Part shown: piece by piece, positions 34,949 to 44,337 of the stretch | Position numbering within the stretch: the first letter of the stretch is position 1 | Layout: each line of letters starts with the position of its first letter | Source: Lachnospiraceae bacterium C10 | GTDB taxonomy: Bacteria; Bacillota; Clostridia; Lachnospirales; Lachnospiraceae | Assembly (NCBI GenBank): GCA_900100095.1 | Contig: FMTN01000012.1 | Span: forward strand, 1-64,000 | Direction of reading: 5' to 3' | DNA: 64,000 nucleotides | Notes under the pieces: model-generated | Database searches by the model: none | Told to the model about the DNA's origin: nothing | The model's input: the letters and a program-made list of their open reading frames with translations, nothing else | Program-made: the position numbers and the translations under genes

Positions 34949-35857
34949 ATGAAGAAACTGGAATTTTTGCCGGTAACCCTGCCGGACGTATCAACAATCT
35001 ATTCTGTGACAGCAAAGTATGGAGAAGGCTCCTGTCAGGCATCCCCCGTTGCCATGTGGTCATTAAGCGATAAGTACGGGGACGAATATGCCATAGACGA
35101 CGGGATACTCTATGTGCATCGAAGCCGCCTGTCGGATGAGACCCATCGGGTGTATCTTGCACCCTTTGGGCCAGATCCTTTGGCAGGCTATGGGAAGATT
35201 CTTGCCGATGCCCATGCCTGCCAAAGGAAAGTGAAATTTATATCTTTGACAGAGAAGCAAAAACAGGAACTTTCCCGGGGATATCCGAATCACTTTACCT
35301 TTTCCAAGGAACGGGATCTGTTTGAGTACATCATTCCGCAGAAGACCTTTCTGGAATTTCCGGGTAAAGTGCACGCACGAAGGCGAACCGAGATTCGCGC
35401 TTTCTGGAGAGAGTTCGGAGAGCGGACGGAAGTGGAGAATCTAACGAATGAGAATGTCGGTGAGGCTTTATGTTATGCGAAGCAGTGGGTGAAGGATAAT
35501 GCAGAAAGCAAGGACGAGATTGCACTGCAAAGTGAGCTTCATGTCATTGAAAAACAGCTGAATTCCTTTCATGAACTTGGAATTACCGGCACTGTGATTC
35601 GAATTGACGGAACGGTTTTTGCGTTCTGTTATGGTATTCCGTTAAATGACACCTGTTATGATGTTCTGATTGAAAAAGGCGACCGGCATTTTCCGGGAAT
35701 CTACCGGGTTCTGCGCCAGGAGTCAACGAAACGCAATGCAATCAAGTATCCCTATATCAATTTCGAGGAGGATCTGGGAGTGGAGGGACTTCGTCGTTTG
35801 AAACTGTCTTATGGTCCGGAATTCTTCCTTGAGAAGTATATTGCAATAGAAAGATAA
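34949..35857 (+). CDS. DUF2156 / phosphatidylglycerol lysyltransferase-like domain protein
   Basis: 302 aa, three bases after the preceding stop. It is a stand-alone double-GNAT fold of the DUF2156 family, recognised from KYGDEYAIDDGILYVHR, YRVLRQESTKRN and a C-terminal YINFEEDLGVEGLRRLKLSYGPEF, also seen at the end of MprF synthase domains. No membrane part is present, unlike MprF. It may transfer an amino-acyl group to a lipid, peptide or protein. Within this operon it might modify an envelope component or a secreted protein. The last step is inference. Confidence 0.75.
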   Translation: MKKLEFLPVTLPDVSTIYSVTAKYGEGSCQASPVAMWSLSDKYGDEYAIDDGILYVHRSRLSDETHRVYLAPFGPDPLAGYGKILADAHACQRKVKFISLTEKQKQELSRGYPNHFTFSKERDLFEYIIPQKTFLEFPGKVHARRRTEIRAFWREFGERTEVENLTNENVGEALCYAKQWVKDNAESKDEIALQSELHVIEKQLNSFHELGITGTVIRIDGTVFAFCYGIPLNDTCYDVLIEKGDRHFPGIYRVLRQESTKRNAIKYPYINFEEDLGVEGLRRLKLSYGPEFFLEKYIAIER

Positions 35858-35870
35858 ACGAGGCGTGCTT

Positions 35871-38800
35871 ATGAATAAAGTAGGTTCAAAAGTCAAAGTG
35901 AAGGGGCTTGCAACCGCAGGCTTACTGTTTATTACTTTCTTGTCAGCGATTCAGTTCGTCTTTTTGGCAAACATACCGGAGGATGTGTCGAATTTTGCCT
36001 TTGTCTTTATCACGAATGTGATTGGTATGGCTGTCCTGTTTGTGGTGCGCGCAAAAAGCATTCTGCATCTGAAAGGGCAGACGTTAAAAAAGGGCGCCGG
36101 CCTGGCATTGCTTTTGACAGGATTCAACTTTTTCATTCTGATCGGTTCGAAGGGAATGGATTCCGTTGTGGTATCCAGTACCGTGAGTCTTTATTTTATT
36201 TTCGTGACACCGATCCTTCTTCTTCTGAAGAAAAAGGTGAATTTTCTCAACAGTATTGCGACTCTGATCGCCATCATTGCTCTGCTGCTTCTTTTTGGCG
36301 GTGATATCGAAGCTCTGTTTCGTTCCGCCAAGATTTTTTATCTGCTTCTTGCTGATGTATTCTTTGCCCTTTATGTTGTTGCAGTCTCAGCGGTGGGCGA
36401 GGGAGAGGACAACGGCGGCATTGTCTTTTCACAGATGCTGTTCTCGGCTCTCTTTTCCTGTGTGGGCTGGGGAGCAGAAGTGGCAATGGGAAAGGCTACC
36501 CTTGGGGTTCCTACGGACAGCCGGTTTTGGATCAGTGCACTGTTCATCGGTATCTTTATCCGCGTTATCTACGGCGTGATTCAGGTGGCCTGCCAGAAGG
36601 AAGTTTCTGCCTTGAGTGCCTCATTGATTTTCTCATCCGAGATTATTATCACCATTCTGATGAATCCGATTATGAGCACCCTTCTTGGCGTGGCTCATAC
36701 GAAAACCACCATCTACCAGTGGGTGGGAGCCTTTCTTCTTATCATTTCCATGCTGGTCATTGATGATGACATTATGCGCCGGTTCGGCTATGTGGGAACC
36801 GACGAACCATCCGTGTCCAAGAAAATGGTCATTAATACATTAACCTTTACCATGGTGACCTTGATCCTTTCTACGGGCATCAGTCTATCCGCCCTGTATT
36901 TTATCCGGGATTCGGCTTCGGAAGCGACGGGAGGACTTGGAAAAAAAGCCACGGGCATCAGTACCACCGCTATGACAAAAGAACTGGAGAACAGCATCCA
37001 GAGTACGGCGAAGGATAAGGCAAAGCTGGCGGAGCAGAAGCTTGAGACGTATTCTGCTTCGGTAAGATATGCGGCAAGTTATGCATCCTCTCTGTTCAAA
37101 AGATCAACGCAGTATCCAAAGCGGGAGGTTAAGCCGGCACAGGAGAAAAACGCCGGTAAGCTGTCCATGCAGCTGCTTTTGGCGAATCCATCCATTTCCT
37201 ATGACAGTCTGCGGGACAGCTGTAAGCTGCTGGGAAATATGGAGGATGTGTTCCGTCCGATTTCCGAGAAAAACGAGAATGTCATGTCCATCTACATCGG
37301 TACCAGAGACGGACTTATGATTTCCTATGACGCATATGCGCAGCTGGCCCTTGGAGAAGAGAATTTCTATTATGAATTCCGGAAAGCCGGATGGTACCAG
37401 ATGGCGAAAAAGGCCGGAACGTGCGTCTTCACCGATACCTACTGGGACAGTTATGGAAGAGGACTGACGATCACCTGTGTGGCACCGTTTTATATGGCGG
37501 ACGGAAGCTTCGGCGGATGTGTAGCCATGGACGTTCTGATGGAAGATCTGAATGAGTCCATGGTCAGCGAGGGAATTGTGAATCCGGATGTTGCGATGCT
37601 GATCGACAATGAAGGCAACGTGATCGCAAGTAAGGATCTCGATCCGAAGGCACAGGAGTCCTACAGCATTTTTGACGAGGAGAAGGACAGCGACTTAAAG
37701 GACGCAGGAAAGACCATCATCAAAAAGAAAAACGGAATTACAAGTACCGGAGAGGGAGAGGACGAGATCTATGTGGCATTTGCCTCCATCGATTCCGTTG
37801 ACTGGATTATATGTATTTTAAGTCCGGTAACCTCTGTAATTGAACCGGCCAATCATATCCGGGAGACCATCGAGGCTAACAGTGAAAGCGTTGTTAAGAC
37901 CTTCCGGGAGAAGGTGGGAACCATGGTGCAGAATATGCTGATTCTGGCGGCGATGATCCTGATCCTTGTAACGGTCACCGTAGGTTGGTTCTCCAAGAAG
38001 ATCTCCGATCCGCTGAAAGAATTGAAAGCGGATGTTCTGGAAATCAGTAATGGTAATCTGGAACGGCGGACAACGGTGGATACCGATGATGAGATCGGTG
38101 ATCTGGCACAGAGCTTTAACAAGATGACAGACGCCCTGCAAAAGCATATTACGGATATCCGGGAAATGACGGCAAAGGAAGAAAGGATTGCGGGAGAACT
38201 GGCTATGGCCACCGGCATCCAGGCCGGCGTGCTTCCGACCAATTTTGACGAATACAACACCGGAAAGAATCTTCAGATCTATGCATCCATGACACCGGCC
38301 AAAGAGGTGGGAGGCGACTTCTACGATTTCTTCATGGTGGACGAGGATCATTTGTGCGTGGTAATCGCCGATGTGGCCGGAAAAGGAGTGCCGGCAGCCC
38401 TCTTTATGATGGTATCCAAGGCGATTCTTGCCAGCCATGCCATGATGAAAAAGTCTCCGGCGAAGATACTTGAAGATACCAATACCGCAATTTGCAGTAA
38501 TAATAAGGAAGACATGTTTGTAACGGTATGGCTGGGCATTCTGGAACTGTCAACCGGAGTACTGACAGCAGCCAACGCCGGACATGAATATCCTGCGATT
38601 CGTATGGCAGGGGAGGAATTTGAGAACTACAAGGATAAACATGGCTTTGTCATTGGAGGCCTGGAGGATGTTCCTTATACCGAATATACCGTGCAACTGA
38701 CACCGGGTTCCACCGTTTTCGTATATACCGATGGTGTTCCGGAGGCGACGGATGCAAAAGAGGAACTCTTCGGACGGGAGCGGATGCTTAAGGCATTGAA

Positions 38801-38936
38801 CCGGGATAAGGAGGCAGATCCGAAGGAAATCCTCTCCAATGTCCGCGAGGCTGTGGACGATTTCGTTCAGGATGCAGAACAGTTCGATGATCTGACCATG
38901 CTGTGTTTTACCTATCTGGGAAATGAAGGAAAGTAG
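35871..38936 (+). CDS. EamA-like / Cache / HAMP / SpoIIE-type PP2C phosphatase fusion
   Basis: 1021 aa from ATG 35871 (GTG at 35865 also possible). Residues 1-308 hold about ten hydrophobic helices like EamA/DMT transporters. A further helix near 320-345 is followed by an outside Cache-type sensor (about 350-680) with WYQMAKKAGTCVFTDTYWDS. Helix at 686-708, HAMP to about 762, then a PP2C/SpoIIE domain from 778 (LAMATGIQAGVLP) with GGDFYDFF, VVIADVAGKGVPAALFM and FDDLTMLCF, the Mn-binding Asp motifs. It should dephosphorylate the STAS protein encoded at 13192 in response to an external ligand. The EamA part in front of a Cache-PP2C receptor is unusual. Confidence 0.88.
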   Translation: MNKVGSKVKVKGLATAGLLFITFLSAIQFVFLANIPEDVSNFAFVFITNVIGMAVLFVVRAKSILHLKGQTLKKGAGLALLLTGFNFFILIGSKGMDSVVVSSTVSLYFIFVTPILLLLKKKVNFLNSIATLIAIIALLLLFGGDIEALFRSAKIFYLLLADVFFALYVVAVSAVGEGEDNGGIVFSQMLFSALFSCVGWGAEVAMGKATLGVPTDSRFWISALFIGIFIRVIYGVIQVACQKEVSALSASLIFSSEIIITILMNPIMSTLLGVAHTKTTIYQWVGAFLLIISMLVIDDDIMRRFGYVGTDEPSVSKKMVINTLTFTMVTLILSTGISLSALYFIRDSASEATGGLGKKATGISTTAMTKELENSIQSTAKDKAKLAEQKLETYSASVRYAASYASSLFKRSTQYPKREVKPAQEKNAGKLSMQLLLANPSISYDSLRDSCKLLGNMEDVFRPISEKNENVMSIYIGTRDGLMISYDAYAQLALGEENFYYEFRKAGWYQMAKKAGTCVFTDTYWDSYGRGLTITCVAPFYMADGSFGGCVAMDVLMEDLNESMVSEGIVNPDVAMLIDNEGNVIASKDLDPKAQESYSIFDEEKDSDLKDAGKTIIKKKNGITSTGEGEDEIYVAFASIDSVDWIICILSPVTSVIEPANHIRETIEANSESVVKTFREKVGTMVQNMLILAAMILILVTVTVGWFSKKISDPLKELKADVLEISNGNLERRTTVDTDDEIGDLAQSFNKMTDALQKHITDIREMTAKEERIAGELAMATGIQAGVLPTNFDEYNTGKNLQIYASMTPAKEVGGDFYDFFMVDEDHLCVVIADVAGKGVPAALFMMVSKAILASHAMMKKSPAKILEDTNTAICSNNKEDMFVTVWLGILELSTGVLTAANAGHEYPAIRMAGEEFENYKDKHGFVIGGLEDVPYTEYTVQLTPGSTVFVYTDGVPEATDAKEELFGRERMLKALNRDKEADPKEILSNVREAVDDFVQDAEQFDDLTMLCFTYLGNEGK

Positions 38937-38957
38937 AGAAAAAATATGTAATGAGGA

Positions 38958-38990
38958 CAACCTTTCTTCCGGGAAAGGTTGTTTTGTTTT
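38958..38990 (+). terminator. Rho-independent terminator of the T4SS-like operon
   Basis: A perfect 10-bp stem (38958-38967 with 38974-38983), TTCCGG loop, then TTTGTTTT. It closes the operon that begins at 9275. Confidence 0.85.
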
Positions 38991-39028
38991 ATAGGACACC
39001 GAAAGGCTCTGCCTTGAGGTGGCAACAG

Positions 39029-39037
39029 TGTTATAAT
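39029..39037 (+). promoter_or_regulatory. Extended -10 promoter for sbcDC
   Basis: TG at 39029-39030, one base, then TATAAT at 39032-39037, 46 bp before the sbcD start. There is no clear -35, as expected for an extended -10 promoter. Confidence 0.45.
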
Positions 39038-39082
39038 CGAGTAGGTTGACAAAAGCTATAAGGAAATTACAAGGGAGGCAGT

Positions 39083-40234
39083 ATGCGAATTTTCCATTTA
39101 TCGGATCTTCATATCGGAATGCGGCTGTGCGGCCGGGATCTGTCAAAGGATCAGGCCTATGTTCTTGGGCAGGTGGTAGACCTGGTGGCGAAGGAGAAGC
39201 CGGATGTGGTGGTTCTTGCCGGGGATCTCTATGACAAGGCAGTCCCGTCCGCAGAGGCAGTGGCCATGTTTGACGGATTTTTGACAGACCTTCTGGATGC
39301 CTCGAAGGAGACAACCATCATGGCCATCGCCGGGAATCATGACAGTGCTCCGCGCATCGACTATCTGAGGGAGATTCTAAAGCGACAGAATGTCTACATC
39401 GTTGGTAATCCGCCTATGCAGGAGGGAGAGCGGATGGTTTGCGTGACAAAGGAGGATGCGTACGGACCGGTGAATTTCTACCTGCTTCCTTTTGTGAAAC
39501 CATCCATGGTACGGCGTAACCTTGGACTTTCGGAGGGGGATGAGACCCTTTCCTATGATGAAAGCGTCCGAAGGCTCATTGGTCGGGAAGATATTGATGA
39601 GAGCGAGCGGAATGTCCTTGTCAGTCATCAGTTCTATCTGCCGGTGGGAAAGGATCCGGGGAAGGTGGAGCGAAGCGATAACGAAACTGTAATGGTGGGA
39701 AATATCGATCAGGTCTTCTCGGATGTATTGGATCCTTTTGATTATGCAGCCCTTGGACATATCCACAAGCCGATGAAGGTGGGAAGTGAAGTGCTGCGCT
39801 ATTGCGGAACCCCGATGGGATATTCCATCAGTGAGGCGAACCAGCAGAAGGGTATCATCGATGTGACATTAGGGGAAAAGGGCGAGGTGAAGACAGAAGT
39901 TCTTCCATTGTATCCCCTCCATGCAATCAGGGATCTGAAAGGGGAAAGCGAAGAACTGCTTGCACAGGGCTGTGACGATTATGTTCGGCTGACCCTGACG
40001 GATCAAAGTGAGCATAATTCCATGGAACTGCTGGAGAGGCTTCGAGATGCCTTTCCGGGACTTTTGGAGATTCGAAGAGAGCACATGGGAGGCGTGGATT
40101 ATTCTGCGTCGGTGGAGGATCCCATCGAGTCCGATCCGTTTACTCTGATTTGCGATTTTCTTAAAGACAGCAGTGATGAGGAGAAGGAAATCTTAGAGGA
40201 AGTGATAAATTCGGTGAAGGGAGGTAGTGTATGA
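39083..40234 (+). CDS. sbcD: SbcD (Mre11-type) exonuclease subunit
   Basis: 383 aa from ATG 39083 with GGGAGG upstream. The Mre11 phosphoesterase motifs are all present: SDLHIG (residue 7 on), AGDLYD, GNHDS, LVSHQF and GHIHKP, which bind two Mn ions. With SbcC it forms an ATP-dependent nuclease that cleaves DNA hairpins and blocked ends. The stop overlaps the sbcC start by four bases (ATGA), the usual coupled pair. Confidence 0.95.
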   Translation: MRIFHLSDLHIGMRLCGRDLSKDQAYVLGQVVDLVAKEKPDVVVLAGDLYDKAVPSAEAVAMFDGFLTDLLDASKETTIMAIAGNHDSAPRIDYLREILKRQNVYIVGNPPMQEGERMVCVTKEDAYGPVNFYLLPFVKPSMVRRNLGLSEGDETLSYDESVRRLIGREDIDESERNVLVSHQFYLPVGKDPGKVERSDNETVMVGNIDQVFSDVLDPFDYAALGHIHKPMKVGSEVLRYCGTPMGYSISEANQQKGIIDVTLGEKGEVKTEVLPLYPLHAIRDLKGESEELLAQGCDDYVRLTLTDQSEHNSMELLERLRDAFPGLLEIRREHMGGVDYSASVEDPIESDPFTLICDFLKDSSDEEKEILEEVINSVKGGSV

Positions 40235-43200
40235 GACCGGTAAGACTGGAAATGGAGGCCTTTGCGTCCTATGGAGGACATGAGGTGGTGGATTTTACAA
40301 AGCCACGGCAGAATCTTTTCCTGATCACAGGAGATACAGGAGCGGGAAAGACCACTATTTTCGACGGAATTGTCTTTGCTCTCTACGGAGAGAATTCCTC
40401 CACACAGAATCGGAAGGACGGAATCGAGCTGGTGAGTCAGTTTGCCTCCGTGGATGTGGAGCCTTATGTGGAGCTGACCTTTACCCAGGAGGGAATCGAC
40501 GGGGAAGAGGAATACAAGATCCGTCGCGTGCCGTTGCACTACAAGAGAGTGACAAGGGGAGCCAACAAGGGAAAACTGAAAACCGTGTCATCTTCCGTCA
40601 CGCTGACGATGCCGGATGGAATGGTCTACCCTTCAAAAGAGACGGATGCAAAGATCATCGAAATCGTAGGACTCGACCGCGGTCAGTTCGCCCAGGTGGC
40701 TATGATAGCCCAGGGAGAATTCATGACGGTACTGCGGGCGCCTTCCAAGGATAAAAAGCTGATTTTCCGTAAGCTGTTCGGAACAGATTTGTATGACCGT
40801 GTGGCGGTGGAACTGCGCCAGAGGGCCAATGAGAAGATGGAACAGGTGAATGTGATCCGCCAGACCTGCGCAACCATTGCAGCAGGTCTTGAGATTCCGC
40901 CAAATTATGAGAAGCGGGAAGAACTTTTGGTCCTGCGGGAGAAGATCAAAGAAGGCAGCCTGTCCTATATGGAGGAGTTTCTTTCCCTTCTTACAGAGCT
41001 GAACGAATATCTGAGGGCGGAAGAGACAAAAAGCGATGAAGAGAAGAATCAGGTGGCAAAGGAACTGGAGGAGATCTCCACACTCCTGACCCAGGGAATG
41101 GAGCTTAAGAATGCCTATGAGATCCGAAAAAGTGCCGGAGAGCGGTGGAAGGAGCTTATGGCACAGAAGGAAGAGAGGCAGAAGGAAAAGATTCTTCTGG
41201 AACAGCTGCAGAGTGCCGACCAGATTCAGGCTGCGTATAAGCTGTATCTGGATGCGCAGCGGGAGGCAGACCGTGTGAGTCGTCAGCTGGAAGAGGCGAA
41301 GGCCTCATATCCGGCTCTTCGGGCGAAGGCGAAGGAGTCGGAACAGCAGCATAAAAAGAGCCGCGACCGGCTGACGGAGCAGTCGGAAAAAAGCGGCAAG
41401 GTTCGTGAGATGGCAAGGAAGAGCCTGGAGTTGTTTTCCCAGATGGAGCAGGCGAAAGAGAACCTTGTGAAGGTACAGACGCAGGCGAAAGAGGGAAGAG
41501 AGGTCTATGAGAAACTGCAGCAAAGTCTCACGGAAATGGAGGAGAAGGAAGCTGTCTGGGCAGCGGAATTAAAGGCCCTCCCCCAGGTTCAAAAGGAGTC
41601 TCTTTTGAAAAAGAACGGACTTGCCGTGGCACAGGAGCTGTTAGGAACCATTGAGGAAGAGGAACGGGCCGAGGCCTATACAAAAAAGCTGACGGAGAAT
41701 CTTGCTCTGGGACAGAAGCGGTACGAAGAGGCGAAGGAGGATTACCGGAAGGAGAAGGAAGGCTACGAAAGGCAGTACGGCATCTTTTTGGATGCTCAGG
41801 CAGGGGTTCTTGCCAGAAGCCTTACGGAGGGAAGTCCATGTCCGGTATGTGGTTCAACGGAACATCCAAAGCCTTTTGTCTGGATGGGAGAAGCCGAGGT
41901 CTTGACCAAGGAAGAGCTGGATCAGTATAAAGAGCAGGTGGAAGAGAAGAACCGGAAGATGATGGAGCTTGCCACCAAGTGTAACGAGACGACGGCCACC
42001 ATCCGGGAGAGGGAAGAGACCGGGGAGAAGAGAAGAGAGCAGATGGGAGAAAAGCTGAATACCCTTCTGGGAGAAGTGCAGTCTGGCCTAAGCTGTCAGG
42101 AGATGAGAGAGGCTCTTTTGACTCATATGGCAGCACTTGAAAAGGAGCAGGAAGCAGTGAGTCAAAAGCTTAAGGAGCTGCAGGATCTTGAAAAGGAACA
42201 TGACAGACTGCGCAGCGTTCATGCCAAGCGAAAAGAGGAGACAGCGCTTGCGGCAGAAAAGGAAAAGAAGCTGACAGCCGATCTTGCAAGAGCCACATCT
42301 CTGGTGGAAAGCCTGAAAGATACAGGAGAATTCAAGACAAGGGAAGAGGCAATGCAGGCGGATGAGAAGGCGGAGAAGGATCTGCTTTTATGCCGGAAGG
42401 AAGAAGAGCAGGCAGCCGCCGTTGATGAAGCCGACCGTAAGGCACTTCTGGAGGTTTCCTCCAGAATGCAGAGCCTGACAGAAGAACTGCCGAAGCGCCA
42501 GGAGGAAAAGAGCCGGAGGGCGGCAGAGTACGAAGAGTGGATGCAAAAGAAGCAGCTGCAGGAAGAAGCGTGGCAGAAGCTTCTGGCGGAATATGCTCCG
42601 GAACAGATCAAAAAGCTGAGGCAGGGATCGGAAGAGTATGCGAAGGAGGTGGCATCCGTTGCAGCTTCCATGGAGGCGGCGGATCAGACCATTGCAGGCC
42701 GGGAACAGATGGATCTTGCCGCTCTTTCCGAGAAGAAGGAAAAGGTCAGTGAGCGACTTGCACTTTGCCAGCAGAACTGGGCGGCAGCCAGACAGAGTGC
42801 TTCCGTGGCTCGTCAGATTTACGACCGGCTGGCACCGGGACAGGAAGAGCGAAAGGCGGCCATCGGCAAACAGGAAGTGCTGGAGCATCTTGCCGATAAG
42901 CTCTCCGGTAAGCTGACAGGAAGCCGCATGGATCTGGAGACCTTTGTACAGCGCTATTATCTTCAGAAGATTTTGGTGCATGCCAACAGAAGGTTTACGG
43001 CCATGACAGCATCGCAGTACCGCCTGGAACTTATGGAATTAGAGGATGCCGCCACCGGTAAGAATAAAGGATTAGACCTGATGGTGCACTCCTTTGTCAA
43101 CGGAGGCAAACGTCCGGTGAACACCCTGTCCGGCGGAGAGTCTTTTATGGCGGCTCTCTCCATGGCACTTGGCATGGCGGATCAGATTCAGGAAAGTGCT

Positions 43201-43419
43201 GCAGGTATCCGTCTGGATGTGATGTTTATTGATGAGGGCTTTGGTTCACTGGATGATAGATCGCGCAATGAAGCGGTTCGTATTCTGTCCGATATGGCAG
43301 GAGAAGCGCGTCTTATCGGTATCATATCCCATGTGAATGAGTTGAAGACGAAGATCGACGATCAGCTTGTCATTACAAAGGACGAAAAAGGAAGTCATAG
43401 CAGGTGGGTGATCTCCTAA
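40231..43419 (+). CDS. sbcC: SbcC (Rad50-type) ATPase subunit
   Basis: 1062 aa. The N-terminal ATPase lobe has Walker A GDTGAGKTT (near residue 35). Long coiled coils flank the zinc hook CPVC at 537-540. The C-terminal lobe has the signature TLSGGESFMAAL and Walker B MFIDEGFGSLD. Length and layout are standard for SbcC. It works with the upstream sbcD product in repair of stalled or palindromic DNA. Confidence 0.95.
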   Translation: MRPVRLEMEAFASYGGHEVVDFTKPRQNLFLITGDTGAGKTTIFDGIVFALYGENSSTQNRKDGIELVSQFASVDVEPYVELTFTQEGIDGEEEYKIRRVPLHYKRVTRGANKGKLKTVSSSVTLTMPDGMVYPSKETDAKIIEIVGLDRGQFAQVAMIAQGEFMTVLRAPSKDKKLIFRKLFGTDLYDRVAVELRQRANEKMEQVNVIRQTCATIAAGLEIPPNYEKREELLVLREKIKEGSLSYMEEFLSLLTELNEYLRAEETKSDEEKNQVAKELEEISTLLTQGMELKNAYEIRKSAGERWKELMAQKEERQKEKILLEQLQSADQIQAAYKLYLDAQREADRVSRQLEEAKASYPALRAKAKESEQQHKKSRDRLTEQSEKSGKVREMARKSLELFSQMEQAKENLVKVQTQAKEGREVYEKLQQSLTEMEEKEAVWAAELKALPQVQKESLLKKNGLAVAQELLGTIEEEERAEAYTKKLTENLALGQKRYEEAKEDYRKEKEGYERQYGIFLDAQAGVLARSLTEGSPCPVCGSTEHPKPFVWMGEAEVLTKEELDQYKEQVEEKNRKMMELATKCNETTATIREREETGEKRREQMGEKLNTLLGEVQSGLSCQEMREALLTHMAALEKEQEAVSQKLKELQDLEKEHDRLRSVHAKRKEETALAAEKEKKLTADLARATSLVESLKDTGEFKTREEAMQADEKAEKDLLLCRKEEEQAAAVDEADRKALLEVSSRMQSLTEELPKRQEEKSRRAAEYEEWMQKKQLQEEAWQKLLAEYAPEQIKKLRQGSEEYAKEVASVAASMEAADQTIAGREQMDLAALSEKKEKVSERLALCQQNWAAARQSASVARQIYDRLAPGQEERKAAIGKQEVLEHLADKLSGKLTGSRMDLETFVQRYYLQKILVHANRRFTAMTASQYRLELMELEDAATGKNKGLDLMVHSFVNGGKRPVNTLSGGESFMAALSMALGMADQIQESAAGIRLDVMFIDEGFGSLDDRSRNEAVRILSDMAGEARLIGIISHVNELKTKIDDQLVITKDEKGSHSRWVIS

Positions 43420-43461
43420 AAATATGGTATGCTATCTACGGAAAGAAAAAGGAGACTTACT

Positions 43462-44313
43462 ATGACAAGGACAACGAAAAAAGTAGCACTTACAATTGCA
43501 GGATCCGATCCCAGCGGAGGAGCCGGAATTGCGGCGGATCTTAAGACCTTTATGGCAAACGGGGTCTATGGATGCAGTGTGATCACAGCCCTGACCGCCC
43601 AGAACACCAAGGAATACTGGGCAACACAGCCGGTGGCTGGTCATATGGTAACAGACCAGCTTCTTAGTGTTCTGACGGATATCAGACCGGATGCGGTTAA
43701 GATCGGCATGTTACCTAATGCCGGTATCATGGGAGAAGTGGCAGAGGTATTAGGGCAGGAGGAGCTGTCCCCTGTGGTGGTGGACCCGGTTATGGTGTCC
43801 ACCAGTGGAAAGGCGCTGATGGCAGACAATGCAAGGAAGGCCTTTGTGCAGAAGATCCTTCCCCTCTGTGACCTTGTAACCCCAAACATTCCTGAGACCG
43901 TGGAGCTGTTAAAGCTGTCAGGACAGGAAGATATGGCAGAACCTTTTGTGGATGAAAAAGACTGGATGCAGCAGGCGGCAAAGGTACTTTCCGAGGCATT
44001 CGGGATTCATGTACTGGTGAAGGGCGGACATGGACAGACAGGGGCATCGGACTACCTGTATCTGTGTGATGAGAAGAAGGGAAAGTGGTTTCACGGACTG
44101 CATATCGATAATCCCAACAACCATGGAACCGGCTGTACCCTTTCCTCTGCCATTGCAGCAGGCCTTGCAAAGGGCTATGATATGGTGCGTGCTGTTGCCA
44201 TCGGCAAGGAGTATGTGACGACCTGCCTTTCTGCCGGTCTTGATCTGGGAGAGGGCTGCGGACCGATGGATCACAGCTGTGCCCTTCGGGGAGACTACCT
44301 CGAAGAAGAATAG
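43462..44313 (+). CDS. thiD: Hydroxymethylpyrimidine/phosphomethylpyrimidine kinase
   Basis: 283 aa from ATG 43462, with AAAAAGGAG upstream; an earlier ATG at 43429 lacks a site. Ribokinase-fold features: ALTIAGSDPSGGAGIAADLK at the N-terminus and DNPNNHGTGCTLSSAIAAGLA near the end (anion hole and catalytic Asp region). It phosphorylates HMP and HMP-P in thiamine synthesis or salvage. No thiamine genes or TPP riboswitch are seen beside it. It could equally act as a pyridoxine kinase of the ThiD2-like group. Confidence 0.9.
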   Translation: MTRTTKKVALTIAGSDPSGGAGIAADLKTFMANGVYGCSVITALTAQNTKEYWATQPVAGHMVTDQLLSVLTDIRPDAVKIGMLPNAGIMGEVAEVLGQEELSPVVVDPVMVSTSGKALMADNARKAFVQKILPLCDLVTPNIPETVELLKLSGQEDMAEPFVDEKDWMQQAAKVLSEAFGIHVLVKGGHGQTGASDYLYLCDEKKGKWFHGLHIDNPNNHGTGCTLSSAIAAGLAKGYDMVRAVAIGKEYVTTCLSAGLDLGEGCGPMDHSCALRGDYLEEE

Positions 44314-44337
44314 AATGAAGAAATAGGAGCATACAGG

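Noticed and set aside
9275-38936. Integrative conjugative element
   Set aside because: Core T4SS genes are present, but no relaxase, integrase, excisionase, replication or oriT-like feature is visible, and the block ends at terminators beside chromosomal genes. Kept as a T4SS-derived system pending wider sequence.
43420-43461. TPP riboswitch before thiD
   Set aside because: The gap after sbcC is too short and holds no conserved thi-box.
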